Positions 43,707-51,905 of a stretch of 64,000 nt of DNA are shown piece after piece. Origin of the DNA: Variovorax paradoxus NBRC 15149 (GTDB lineage Bacteria; Pseudomonadota; Gammaproteobacteria; Burkholderiales; Burkholderiaceae_C); NCBI RefSeq assembly GCF_001591365.1, contig NZ_BCUT01000001.1:1798001-1862000 (forward strand). The letters run 5' to 3'. Numbering within the stretch: the first letter of the stretch is position 1; each line of letters starts with the position of its first letter. The position numbers were made by a program, and so were the translations under genes. The notes below the pieces were generated by a model. The model ran no database searches, was not told the DNA's origin, and worked only from the letters and a program-made list of their open reading frames with translations.

Positions 43707-44909
43707 CTAGACGCGTTCGAAGATGCCTGCGGCGCCCTGCCCCATGCCTACGCACATCGTGACCATGCCGTACTTCAGGTTCTCGCGCCGCAGCGCATGC
43801 ACCACCGTGGCCGCGCGGATCGCGCCGGTCGCGCCGAGCGGATGGCCGAGCGCAATGGCGCCGCCCATCGGGTTGACCTTGCTCGGGTCGAGCCCCAGCG
43901 TGTTGATCACCGCGAGCGATTGCGCCGCGAAGGCTTCGTTGAGCTCGAACCAGTCGATGTCCTCGTGCTTGAGGCCGGCATAGCGCAGCGCGGCCGGAAT
44001 GGCCTCGATCGGGCCGATGCCCATGATGTGCGGCGGCACGCCCTTGCTCGCAAAGCTCACGAAGCGCGCGAGCGGCGTGAGGCCGTACTGCTTCACGGCC
44101 TTCTCGCTCGCGAGGATCAGCGCGCCTGCGCCGTCGGAAGTCTGCGAGCTGTTGCCCGCCGTGACGGTGCCGCGCGCGGCGAACACAGTGCGCAGCTTGG
44201 CCAGGCCTGCGAGGCTGGTGTCGGGGCGCGCGCCTTCGTCGAGGTTCACGGTGCGGGTCTTCGCGATCGATTCGCCGGCTTCAAGGTCCGGCGTGCGGTC
44301 GGTCACCTCGATCGGCGTGATCTCGTCGGCGAATTTGCCGGCCTTCTGCGCGGCCAGCGCCTTCTGGTGCGAGGCGAGCGCGAATTCGTCCTGCGCCTCG
44401 CGGCTCACTTTCCACTGCTGCGCCACCTTCTCGGCCGTGAGGCCCATGCCGTAGGCAATGCCGACATCGCCCTCGCGCTCGAAGATGGAAGGCGACAGCG
44501 ACGGCGAGTTGCCCATCATCGGCACCATGCTCATGCTCTCGACGCCCGCCGCGATCATCACGTCGGCCTCGCCCACGCGGATGCGGTCCGCAGCCATCTG
44601 CACCGCCGACAGGCCCGATGCGCAGAAGCGGTTCACGGTGATGCCGCCGATGCTGGTCGGCAGGCCCGCAAGCACCGCGCCGATGCGCGCGACGTTCAGG
44701 CCCTGCTGCGATTCGGGAATCGCGCAGCCGCAGATGATGTCCTCGATGGCCTTGGGGTCCAGGCCCGGCACTGCGGCAAGCGCCGCCTTGAGCGTGGTCG
44801 CGAGCAGGTCGTCGGGCCGGTAGTTGCGGAAGTAGCCGCGGTGCGACTTGCCGATGGGGGTGCGGGTGGCGGAGACGATGTAGGCGTCTTGGACTTGTTT
44901 GCTGCTCAT
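43707..44909 (-). CDS. fadA: Acetyl-CoA C-acyltransferase (thiolase, FadA/FadI-like)
   Basis: Thiolase of 400 residues, partner of the FadN-like enzyme at 45389. Catalytic Cys96 in [14 protein letters not shown], His in GGAIALGHPLGATGA and Cys in VTMCVGMGQGAAG. The start at 44909 overlaps the stop of the DUF559 gene (ATGA). AGGAGC sits just upstream, inside the DUF559 tail. In relatives the thiolase directly follows the 3-hydroxyacyl-CoA dehydrogenase gene; here a nuclease-like gene has come between. Confidence 0.92.
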   Translation of the reverse strand: MSSKQVQDAYIVSATRTPIGKSHRGYFRNYRPDDLLATTLKAALAAVPGLDPKAIEDIICGCAIPESQQGLNVARIGAVLAGLPTSIGGITVNRFCASGLSAVQMAADRIRVGEADVMIAAGVESMSMVPMMGNSPSLSPSIFEREGDVGIAYGMGLTAEKVAQQWKVSREAQDEFALASHQKALAAQKAGKFADEITPIEVTDRTPDLEAGESIAKTRTVNLDEGARPDTSLAGLAKLRTVFAARGTVTAGNSSQTSDGAGALILASEKAVKQYGLTPLARFVSFASKGVPPHIMGIGPIEAIPAALRYAGLKHEDIDWFELNEAFAAQSLAVINTLGLDPSKVNPMGGAIALGHPLGATGAIRAATVVHALRRENLKYGMVTMCVGMGQGAAGIFERV

Positions 44910-45325
44910 GAAGAAGCTCCTGGATTTTCTTGCTCCTTCCCCCGCCGGGGGAAGGTTGGGATGGGGGCCGGCGGCGTCAATTCGGCAAGCCGGCTGGCAA
45001 TCGCCTGGCGAACCCCATCAAGATTGGTGAACGGATCGTTCGATGCAAAGCGCAGCACATCGAAACCCTGCGCGCGGAAGAATGCCTCACGTCGCGCGTC
45101 GTAGCCCTGCTGCAGCTGGTGCTGCGATCCGTCGAGTTCGACGATCAGCTTGGGCGCAAGGCACGCGAAATCAGCGATGTAATTGCCCAGCGGATGCTGG
45201 CGCCGAAATTTCACGCCCAGTTGCTCAGCGCGCAGTCCACCCCAGAGCTTTCGCTCCGAATCGGTCATCTCGCGGCGAAGCACCTGCGCGTTTGCGCGAG
45301 CGTTGGGCGTGGACTGATTTCGCAT
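44906..45325 (-). CDS. DUF559 (PD-(D/E)XK nuclease-like) protein bracketed by REP palindromes
   Basis: 139-residue protein of the DUF559 family, which shares the Vsr/PD-(D/E)XK endonuclease-like fold. Landmarks: MTDSERKLWGGLRAEQLG, KFRRQHPLGNYIADFACL with the fold aspartate, LIVELDGSQHQLQ with the ELDG...H core, and FDVLRFASNDPFTN. The C-terminal tail PPAPIPTFPRRGKEQ is encoded by REP copy R4; the inverted copy R5 lies 19 bp before the start. It interrupts the fadN-thiolase pair. Function unproven; the layout suggests a REP-linked nuclease that inserted and was fixed. Confidence 0.85.
   Translation of the reverse strand: MRNQSTPNARANAQVLRREMTDSERKLWGGLRAEQLGVKFRRQHPLGNYIADFACLAPKLIVELDGSQHQLQQGYDARREAFFRAQGFDVLRFASNDPFTNLDGVRQAIASRLAELTPPAPIPTFPRRGKEQENPGASS
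44932..44968 (+). repeat. REP-like palindrome R4, forming the 3' end of the DUF559 gene
   Basis: 37-bp unit GCTCCTTCCCCC...GGGGGAAGG with the TTGGGATGGGGGC tail. Same family as R1-R3 and R5 and inverted with respect to R5, so R4 and R5 bracket the DUF559 gene. Confidence 0.85.
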
Positions 45326-45343
45326 CGTGCTTGGTTGGAGGTG

Positions 45344-45380
45344 GCCCCCATCCCTGCCTTCCCCCGGAGGGGGAAGGAGA
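45344..45380 (-). repeat. REP-like palindrome R5, upstream of the DUF559 gene
   Basis: 37-bp unit, opposite in orientation to R4, located in the 63-bp gap between the fadN stop (45389) and the DUF559 start (45325). Together with R4 it delimits a segment of about 450 bp that contains nothing but the DUF559 gene. Confidence 0.85.
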
Positions 45381-45388
45381 AATGCAGG

Positions 45389-47812
45389 TCAGTTGCGCAC
45401 CGGCTTCCCCGTGCTCAGCATCCCCATGATCCGCTCCTGCGTCTTCGGGTGCACGATCAGCGAGCAGAACGCCTTGCGTTCCAGCGCCATCAGGTATTCC
45501 TCGGTCACGAGCGAGCCTGCGTCCACGTCGCCGCCGGTCACCACGTTCGCGATCAGGCTCGCGATGTGGAAATCGTGCGCGCTGATGAAGCCGCCGTCGC
45601 GCATGTTCACGAGCTGGCCCTTGATCGTCGCGGCGCCGCTTCGGCCCGCCACGCGGAAGCTGCGGCGCAGCGGCGCGCGGTAGCCGGCGTCGGCCATGGC
45701 CCTGGCCTGCTGCAGCGCCACGTAGAGCAGCTCGTCCTTGTTCGGCACGATGATGTCGCTGTCCAGCAGGTAGCCAAGCTTCTTCGAATCGAGCGCGCCG
45801 GTGCCGACCTTGGCCATCGCGGCGGCCGTGAAGCCTTCGGTCAGGAAGGGCAGCAGGTCGGTGCCTGTGGAGGCCGATGCGTTCTCGGCCGCGCGGCGCG
45901 CAATGTAGGTCAGGCCGCCCGCGCCGGGGATCAGGCCCACGCCCACTTCGACCAGGCCGATGTAGCTTTCCATCGCGGCCACGCGCCTGGCCGAGTACAC
46001 AGCCAGCTCGCAGCCGCCGCCCAGCGCCATGCCGCGCACGGCGGAGACCACCGGCACGCTCGCGTAGCGGATCTTGAGCATCACGTTCTGCAGCTCTTCT
46101 TCCGCGCCTTCGACCGCGCCGATGCCCGCGACCACGAAGGCCGGCAGCATCGCCTGCAGGTCGGCGCCGACCGAGAACATCTCGTCGGGCGACCAGATCA
46201 CCAGGCCCTTGTATTCAGCCTCTGCGAGCTCGACCGCGGCGCCCAGCGCCTCGGCCACGTCGGGGCTGATGGCGTGCATCTTCGAATGGATGCTGGCAAT
46301 CAGCACTTCGCCGTCGAGCGTCCACACGCGCACATCGCCTTCGTCGGTGATCGTCGTGCCGGCGGTGTTGGCATCGGCTGCGTTCGCGCCGAGCACGCTC
46401 TCCGGGAACAGCTGGCGGTCGTGCACCGGCAGCTTGCGCTGCGGCACGAACTGGCCCTGCGATGCGCTCCACGAGCCTTCAGGCGTGTGCACGCCGCCGG
46501 CCTTGGCCACGGCGCCTTCGAACACCCACTGGGGCAGCGGCGCCGTGCTCAGCGCCTTGCCGGCATCGATGTCTTCCTGCACCCACTTGGCGACCTGCGC
46601 CCATCCTGCCTCCTGCCACAGCTCGAACGGCCCCTGCTTCATGCCGAAGCCCCAGCGCATCGCAAGGTCGATGTCGCGCGCGCTCTCGGCAATGTCGGCC
46701 AGGTGCACCGCGGCGTAGTGGAAGCCGTCGCGCAGGATGGCCCAGAGGAACTGCCCCTGCGGCCCTTCGCTCTCGCGCAAGAGCTTCAGGCGTTCGCCCG
46801 CAGGCTTCTTGAGCATGCGGCCGTACACCTCGTCGGCCTTCGCGCCGGCGGGCACGTACTCGCCGCTCTGCAGGTCGAAGCGCAGGATGTCGCGGCCCAC
46901 CTTCTTGAAGAAGCCGGCCTTGGTCTTCTGGCCCAGGTTGCCGAGTTCGAGCAGCTTGGCGAGCACCGCCGGCGTCGAAAAGTTGGCATAGAACGGATCG
47001 GTCTCGGCGTTCAGGTTGTCCTGCAGCGTCTTCACGACATGGGCCATGGTGTCCAGGCCCACCACGTCGGCCGTGCGGAAGGTACCCGAGCTCGCGCGGC
47101 CCAGCTTCTTGCCCGTGAGATCGTCCACCACGTCGGGCGTGAGGCCGAACTTCTCGACCTCCTTCAGCGTGGCCAGCATGCCGGCGATGCCGACGCGGTT
47201 GGCAATGAAGTTGGGCGTGTCGTGCGCGCGCACCACGCCCTTGCCGAGCGTGCTGGTGACGAAGGCCTCGAGGTCGTCGAGCACCTGCGGCTCGGTGGTG
47301 GGCGTGTTGATCAGCTCCACCAGGAACATGTAGCGCGGCGGGTTGAAGAAGTGAATGCCGCAGAAGCGCGGCTTCAGCGCTTCAGGCAGCGCCTCGCTGA
47401 GCTTGGTGATCGACAGGCCCGAGGTGTTCGAGGCCAGGATCGAATGCTTGGCGACGTGCGGCGCGATCTTCTTGTACAGGTCGAGCTTCCAGTCCATGCG
47501 CTCGGCAATGGCTTCGATAACGAGGTCGCACTCGCCGAGCTTGGCGAGGTCGTCCTCATAGTTGGCCTGCTCGATGAGCACCGCATCGGCCACGTCGCCG
47601 AGCGGCGCGGGCTTGAGCTTCTTGAGGTTGTCGATGGCGCGCGAGACGATGCCGTTCTTTGCTGCACCTTGAGCGACAGCTCCGGTCGCGTCCTTCGCGG
47701 CCAGATCGAACAGCACCACAGGCACGCGCACATTGACGAGGTGGGCCGCAATCTGCGCACCCATCACGCCGGCGCCGAGCACGGCGACTTTCTTCACTTG
47801 GAATCGGGACAT
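45389..47812 (-). CDS. fadN: 3-hydroxyacyl-CoA dehydrogenase / enoyl-CoA hydratase, FadN-like
   Basis: Large bifunctional beta-oxidation enzyme, 807 residues, with the domain order reversed compared with the fusion at 10504. The dehydrogenase comes first (VKKVAVLGAGVMGAQIAAHL at residues 7-26; FCGIHFFNPPRYMFLVELI; NFIANRVGIAGML). The hydratase-like domain follows near 500-700 (FSVGADLQAMLPAF, GGGCELAVYSARRVAAMES, LVEVGVGLIPGAGGL, so both glutamates are present). This order matches FadN/YusL-type proteins. Follows the DUF2147 gene on the same strand. Confidence 0.92.
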   Translation of the reverse strand: MSRFQVKKVAVLGAGVMGAQIAAHLVNVRVPVVLFDLAAKDATGAVAQGAAKNGIVSRAIDNLKKLKPAPLGDVADAVLIEQANYEDDLAKLGECDLVIEAIAERMDWKLDLYKKIAPHVAKHSILASNTSGLSITKLSEALPEALKPRFCGIHFFNPPRYMFLVELINTPTTEPQVLDDLEAFVTSTLGKGVVRAHDTPNFIANRVGIAGMLATLKEVEKFGLTPDVVDDLTGKKLGRASSGTFRTADVVGLDTMAHVVKTLQDNLNAETDPFYANFSTPAVLAKLLELGNLGQKTKAGFFKKVGRDILRFDLQSGEYVPAGAKADEVYGRMLKKPAGERLKLLRESEGPQGQFLWAILRDGFHYAAVHLADIAESARDIDLAMRWGFGMKQGPFELWQEAGWAQVAKWVQEDIDAGKALSTAPLPQWVFEGAVAKAGGVHTPEGSWSASQGQFVPQRKLPVHDRQLFPESVLGANAADANTAGTTITDEGDVRVWTLDGEVLIASIHSKMHAISPDVAEALGAAVELAEAEYKGLVIWSPDEMFSVGADLQAMLPAFVVAGIGAVEGAEEELQNVMLKIRYASVPVVSAVRGMALGGGCELAVYSARRVAAMESYIGLVEVGVGLIPGAGGLTYIARRAAENASASTGTDLLPFLTEGFTAAAMAKVGTGALDSKKLGYLLDSDIIVPNKDELLYVALQQARAMADAGYRAPLRRSFRVAGRSGAATIKGQLVNMRDGGFISAHDFHIASLIANVVTGGDVDAGSLVTEEYLMALERKAFCSLIVHPKTQERIMGMLSTGKPVRN

Positions 47813-47848
47813 GTTGATTGGTATTTCTTGGATTGAAAACGCGGCGGT

Positions 47849-48283
47849 CTACTGGACACGGTTCCAGGTCTGGGTGCGCCAGAAAGGGCCGAGGTAGCCA
47901 CGGACCTCGAGCTTTTTTCCACCGTCGATCGGCGTGAAGCTCGCGCGGTATTCCTTGCCGTTCTCGGGGTCGAGGATCTTTCCGCCTTCCCAGACGTCCT
48001 TGCCTTCGGCCTTCTTGCCACCGCGGATGATGTCGAGCCCGGTGATGGGCTTGCCCTTGCGGTCGTCGCTGCATTCATCGCAGATCGCATCGGGCTTGCT
48101 GTCCTTCTTGAGCGACTTCTCGATGCGGCCGATGAGCGCGCCGTTCGCTTCGCCGATGCGGATCTCGGCCTTGGCTTCGCCGGTCTTGTCGTCGACGTTG
48201 CGCCACAGGCCCACGGGCGTGTTCTGGGCCATGGCCGTGAAGGATGTGGCGGCAAGAACGATGGCTGCAAGCGTCGATTTCAT
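47849..48283 (-). CDS. DUF2147 secreted protein
   Basis: 144 residues with a clear Sec signal peptide (MKSTLAAIVLAATSFTAMAQ). The mature part starts TPVGLWRNVDDKTGEAKAEI, the DUF2147 pattern, includes a CDECSDDRKGKPI motif and ends GYLGPFWRTQTWNRV. DUF2147 proteins are periplasmic or surface-exposed, of unknown function. It sits between the large acyl-CoA dehydrogenase and fadN on the same strand, suggesting a link with fatty-acid use, perhaps lipid or surfactant handling (inference). Confidence 0.85.
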   Translation of the reverse strand: MKSTLAAIVLAATSFTAMAQNTPVGLWRNVDDKTGEAKAEIRIGEANGALIGRIEKSLKKDSKPDAICDECSDDRKGKPITGLDIIRGGKKAEGKDVWEGGKILDPENGKEYRASFTPIDGGKKLEVRGYLGPFWRTQTWNRVQ

Positions 48284-48325
48284 GAACGGCTCCGGGTCGG
48301 ACGATGAGAAGAAGGGACGACGGCC

Positions 48326-50122
48326 TCAGGCCAGCGCCGCGTCGGTGTCCATCAGCACCTTGCTGCCGGCGCGTGCAGTGCGCATCAGCGTCGCGGTTTC
48401 GGGGAACAGCTTGGCGAAGTAGAAGCGCGCGGTCTGCAGCTTGGCAACGTAGAACGGATCGGTGTTGCCCGACGCGATCTGGCGCAGCGCGACCTGCGCC
48501 ATGCGCGCGAACAGGTAGCCGAACACGAAGTGGCCGGCCACGCGCAGGTAGTCGACCGCGGCGGCGCCCACTTCGTCGGGGTTCTGGAAACCCTTGAAGC
48601 CGATCTCGGTGGTGAACTTGGTGAGCTGGTCGCCCAGGCCCGCGATCGGGTTGATGAACTCGGCCATCTTCTCGTTCACGCCCTCTTCCTCCACCAGCTT
48701 CGCAACCAGCTTGCCGAACTTCTTGAGCGAGGCGCCGTTGTTGCCCAGCACCTTGCGGCCCAAGAGGTCCAGCGACTGGATGGTGTTGGTGCCTTCGTAG
48801 ATCATGTTGATGCGGTTGTCCCGCACGAACTGCTCCATGCCCCATTCCTTGATGAAGCCGTGGCCGCCGAACACCTGCATGCAGGCGTTGGTCGCGATGT
48901 GGCCGTTGTCGGTGATGAAGGCCTTGACGATGGGCGTGAGCAGCGCCACCAGTTCGCCCGAGTCCTTGCGCACCTTCTCGTCCGGGTGGTGGTGCTCCTT
49001 GTCTAGCAGCATCGTGCAGAAGATCTGCAGTGCGCGGCCGCCTTCGGCGTAGGCCTTGGCGGTGAGCAGCATCTTGCGCACGTCGGGGTGCACGATGATG
49101 GGGTCGGCTTCCTTGTCCTTGGCCTTCACGCCCGAGAGCGAGCGCATCTGGATGCGGTCCTTGGCGTAGGCCAGCGCATTCTGGTAGGCCACCTCGGTCA
49201 GGCCGAGCGACTGGTTGCCCACGCCCAGGCGCGCGGCGTTCATCATCACGAACATGGCCTGCAGGCCCTTGTTGGGCTCGCCCACCAGCGAACCGGTGGC
49301 GCCTTCGATCACGATCTGCGCGGTGGCGTTGCCGTGGATGCCCATCTTGTGCTCGAGGCCCGCGCAGAAGATCGGGTTGCGCTCGCCGAGCGAGCCGTCG
49401 GCCTTGACCTTGTACTTGGGCACCACGAACAGGCTGATGCCCTTGCTGCCCTTGGGCGCATCGGGCAGGCGGGCCAGCACCAGGTGGATGATGTTGTCGG
49501 CCATGTCGTGCTCGCCGGCCGAGATGAAGATCTTGCTGCCGGTGATGCGGTAGCTGCCGTCGGCCTGCGGCTCGGCCTTGGTGCGCAAGAGGCCCAGGTC
49601 GGTGCCGCAGTGCGGCTCGGTCAGGCACATGGTGCCGGTCCATTCGCCGCTCGTGAGCTTGGGCAGGTAGGTCTTCTTCTGCTCTTCGGTGCCGTGGGCC
49701 ACCAGCGCTTCGTAGGCGCCGTGCGAGAGGCCCGGGTACATGGTCCAGGCCTGGTTGGCGCTGTTGAGCATCTCGAACAGGCACTGGTTCACCACGAAGG
49801 GCAGGCCCTGGCCGCCGAAGGCCGGGTCGCACGACAGCGCGGGCCAGCCGCCTTCGACGTACTTGGCGTAGGCGTCCTTGAAGCCCTTGGGCGTCTTCAC
49901 TTCATGCGTGGCCTTGTCGAGCGTGCAGCCCTCTTCGTCGCCGCTGATGTTGAGCGGGAACGTGACTTCGGCGGCAAACTTGCCGGCCTCCTCGATCACC
50001 GCGTTGATGGTGTCGGCATCGGTCTCGGCATGGGCCGGAAGCGCCTTGAGTTCCTCGGCGACGTTGAGCACTTCGTGCAGCACGAACTGCATGTCGCGTA
50101 CGGGTGGGTTGTAGCTGGGCAT
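48326..50122 (-). CDS. Acyl-CoA dehydrogenase with C-terminal extension (long form)
   Basis: 598 residues, longer than the classical 380-400 form. Central motifs are MCLTEPHCGTDLGLLRTKAE and KIFISAGEHDM; the catalytic glutamate lies in MIYEGTNTIQSLDLLGRKVL near residue 435. The last 130 residues are the extra helical domain found in FadE-like and DmdC-like enzymes. GGAGAGTCCC precedes ATG 50122. It follows the TetR gene by 60 nt and opens the structural part of the leftward beta-oxidation operon. Confidence 0.92.
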   Translation of the reverse strand: MPSYNPPVRDMQFVLHEVLNVAEELKALPAHAETDADTINAVIEEAGKFAAEVTFPLNISGDEEGCTLDKATHEVKTPKGFKDAYAKYVEGGWPALSCDPAFGGQGLPFVVNQCLFEMLNSANQAWTMYPGLSHGAYEALVAHGTEEQKKTYLPKLTSGEWTGTMCLTEPHCGTDLGLLRTKAEPQADGSYRITGSKIFISAGEHDMADNIIHLVLARLPDAPKGSKGISLFVVPKYKVKADGSLGERNPIFCAGLEHKMGIHGNATAQIVIEGATGSLVGEPNKGLQAMFVMMNAARLGVGNQSLGLTEVAYQNALAYAKDRIQMRSLSGVKAKDKEADPIIVHPDVRKMLLTAKAYAEGGRALQIFCTMLLDKEHHHPDEKVRKDSGELVALLTPIVKAFITDNGHIATNACMQVFGGHGFIKEWGMEQFVRDNRINMIYEGTNTIQSLDLLGRKVLGNNGASLKKFGKLVAKLVEEEGVNEKMAEFINPIAGLGDQLTKFTTEIGFKGFQNPDEVGAAAVDYLRVAGHFVFGYLFARMAQVALRQIASGNTDPFYVAKLQTARFYFAKLFPETATLMRTARAGSKVLMDTDAALA

Positions 50123-50182
50123 CCGGGACTCTCCTGGTCGAAAACTGAAAGGGAAAAAGAAAGAAAGCGAAAAAGGGGCCGC

Positions 50183-50884
50183 TCAGCGCACCGGCTTGAG
50201 CCGGCGGGAGGCCGCGGGCTTGGCCGCCGATGCCGCGGCTTCGGCGGGCGGCGCATCGGGCGTGGCGCTGCGCGCAAGGATGTTGTCGAAGCCGACGTTC
50301 GCGCGGCCGATGGAGCCCGGCACCTGCAGGAAGCGCGCTTCGTAGTGCAGCGCGAGGATCAGGCCGTGGATCTCGAAGGCCAGCTGCCGCTCGTCGGCAT
50401 CGGCGCGCAGATGGCCTTCGCTCTTGGCCTGCACGATGGCGCGCAGCACGGCCGCCTGCCAGATGCTGACCGACTCCACCAGCGCATCGCGCACCGGGCC
50501 GGGACGGTCGTCGAATTCGGAAGCGCCGCTGATGTAGATGCAGCCCGAGTCGATCTCGGCCGAGGTGCGCTTCATCCAGTTGGCGAACATGGCGCGCAGG
50601 CGCGGCAGGCCGCGCGGCGCCTCGAGCGCGGGAAAAAACACTTCCTGCTCGAAACGTGCGTGATACTCGCGCACCACGGAAATCTGCAGTTCCTCGCGCG
50701 AGCCGAAATGGGCGAACACGCCCGACTTGCTCATCTTGGTGAGCTCGGCCACCGCGCCGATCGACAGGCCCTCGAGCCCGATCTGCGCCGCCAGCGCCAG
50801 CGCCGCGTCGACGATCACGGCCTTGGTCTGCTGGCCCTTCTGGGCAGCGCGGGCCGGTTTGGCGGGAACGGCATTGACAGGCAT
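50183..50884 (-). CDS. TetR-family transcriptional regulator of the beta-oxidation operon
   Basis: 233 residues. N-terminal helix-turn-helix near residues 25-65 (VDAALALAAQIGLEGLSIGA, then MSKSGVFAHFGSREEL). The ligand domain is of the type found near fatty-acid operons (ANWMKRTSAEIDSGCIYISG). The C-terminus is Ala/Arg-rich and probably disordered. A perfect GAACG/CGTTC palindrome lies 23 bp upstream, a likely autoregulatory operator. An acyl-CoA inducer is probable from context, not shown by sequence. Confidence 0.9.
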   Translation of the reverse strand: MPVNAVPAKPARAAQKGQQTKAVIVDAALALAAQIGLEGLSIGAVAELTKMSKSGVFAHFGSREELQISVVREYHARFEQEVFFPALEAPRGLPRLRAMFANWMKRTSAEIDSGCIYISGASEFDDRPGPVRDALVESVSIWQAAVLRAIVQAKSEGHLRADADERQLAFEIHGLILALHYEARFLQVPGSIGRANVGFDNILARSATPDAPPAEAAASAAKPAASRRLKPVR

Positions 50885-50906
50885 CGTGGAAGCTCCGGAA
50901 TAAAAC

Positions 50907-50918
50907 GAACGGTCGTTC
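50907..50918. promoter_or_regulatory. TetR operator upstream of the beta-oxidation operon
   Basis: GAACGGTCGTTC is a perfect 5-bp inverted repeat with a 2-nt spacer, flanked by near-symmetric A/T runs (AAAAC and TATTTT). Spaced palindromes of this kind are typical TetR-family sites. It lies 23 bp before the TetR start with a GGAG ribosome binding site between, so the regulator would control itself and the genes behind it. Confidence 0.75.
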
Positions 50919-51016
50919 TATTTTGCAGGGGCTTTGCACTTTTGGCTGTCAATGACCTTCCGTGGTTGAAGGTTAATGGGCGGGAAGCGGGGCCGCCATG
51001 CCCCGCCCTCCCCGGA

Positions 51017-51775
51017 TCAGAACTCCTGCGAGACCGGCCGAAGCACCACCTCGTTGATGTCCACGTCCGCCGGCTGCTCCACGGCATAGACCACCGCGCG
51101 CGCCACCGAATCGGCGGGAATCTGGTTGGCCTCGTAGAACGCCTTCACGCCGGCCGCGCTCTCGGCGTCGGTGCTGCCGAACTTCAGCTCCGACTCCACC
51201 GCGCCGGGCGAGACGATGGTCACGCGCACGCCGCTGTTGCCCATTTCGACGCGCAGCCCTTCGGAGATCGCGCGCACCGCATGCTTGGTTGCGCTGTAGA
51301 CCGTGCCGATCGGCGTGAACACCTTGAGCCCCGCGATCGACGCCACGTTGACGATGTGGCCGCTGCCTTGAGCCTGCATGCGCGGCAGCACCGCGGCAAT
51401 GCCGTAGAGCACGCCCTTGATGTTGACGTCGATGGTGCGGTCCCACTCGTCGACCTTGAGCTTCTCGAGTGGCGACAACGGCATCACGCCCGCGTTGTTG
51501 ACCAGCACGTCGATGCGGCCGAAGGCCTCGACGGTGGCGGCCGCGAGCTTGTCGAGATCGGCGCGCTTCGCCACGTCGGTGGCCACGGCGATGGCCTCGC
51601 CGCCGGCCTCGCGGATCTCGGCGACCACCTTGTCGAGCCGGTCGGTGCGGCGCGCCGCGAGCACCACCTTGGCGCCGCGCGCGGCCAGGTGGCGCGCGGT
51701 CGATTCGCCGAGCCCGCTGCTCGCGCCGGTGACGATGGCGACCTTGCCTTGGATGTTGTCTTGAACGGATGCCAT
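51017..51775 (-). CDS. SDR-family NAD(P)-dependent oxidoreductase
   Basis: Classical short-chain dehydrogenase of 252 residues with all canonical elements: VTGASSGLGESTA cofactor loop, LVNNAGVMPL, active-site serine in NVASIAG, and YSATK with the catalytic Tyr-Lys. ARR after the second strand (VVLAARRTDRLD) suggests NADP preference. Close to the COG4221/YdfG class acting on small hydroxy compounds. Divergent from the LysR gene at 51906, which is the likely regulator. Confidence 0.92.
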   Translation of the reverse strand: MASVQDNIQGKVAIVTGASSGLGESTARHLAARGAKVVLAARRTDRLDKVVAEIREAGGEAIAVATDVAKRADLDKLAAATVEAFGRIDVLVNNAGVMPLSPLEKLKVDEWDRTIDVNIKGVLYGIAAVLPRMQAQGSGHIVNVASIAGLKVFTPIGTVYSATKHAVRAISEGLRVEMGNSGVRVTIVSPGAVESELKFGSTDAESAAGVKAFYEANQIPADSVARAVVYAVEQPADVDINEVVLRPVSQEF

Positions 51776-51846
51776 GGGAATTCCTTTCGGGTGTGTGGAA
51801 GAAGAAGTGCATGCAGTGTGGAAAATCCATGCGTTCCCGTAAATGA

Positions 51847-51860
51847 AACTCTTGCGAGTT
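51847..51860. promoter_or_regulatory. Inverted repeat between divergent SDR and LysR genes
   Basis: AACTC and GAGTT around TTGC give a perfect 5-bp inverted repeat in the 130-bp divergent gap, 46 bp before the LysR start. Position fits a LysR operator acting on both genes. Short, so chance is possible. Confidence 0.4.
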
Positions 51861-51905
51861 CACAATTCCTCAATCTGGAACACACCGCCTCTTGAAAGCA
51901 CCACC

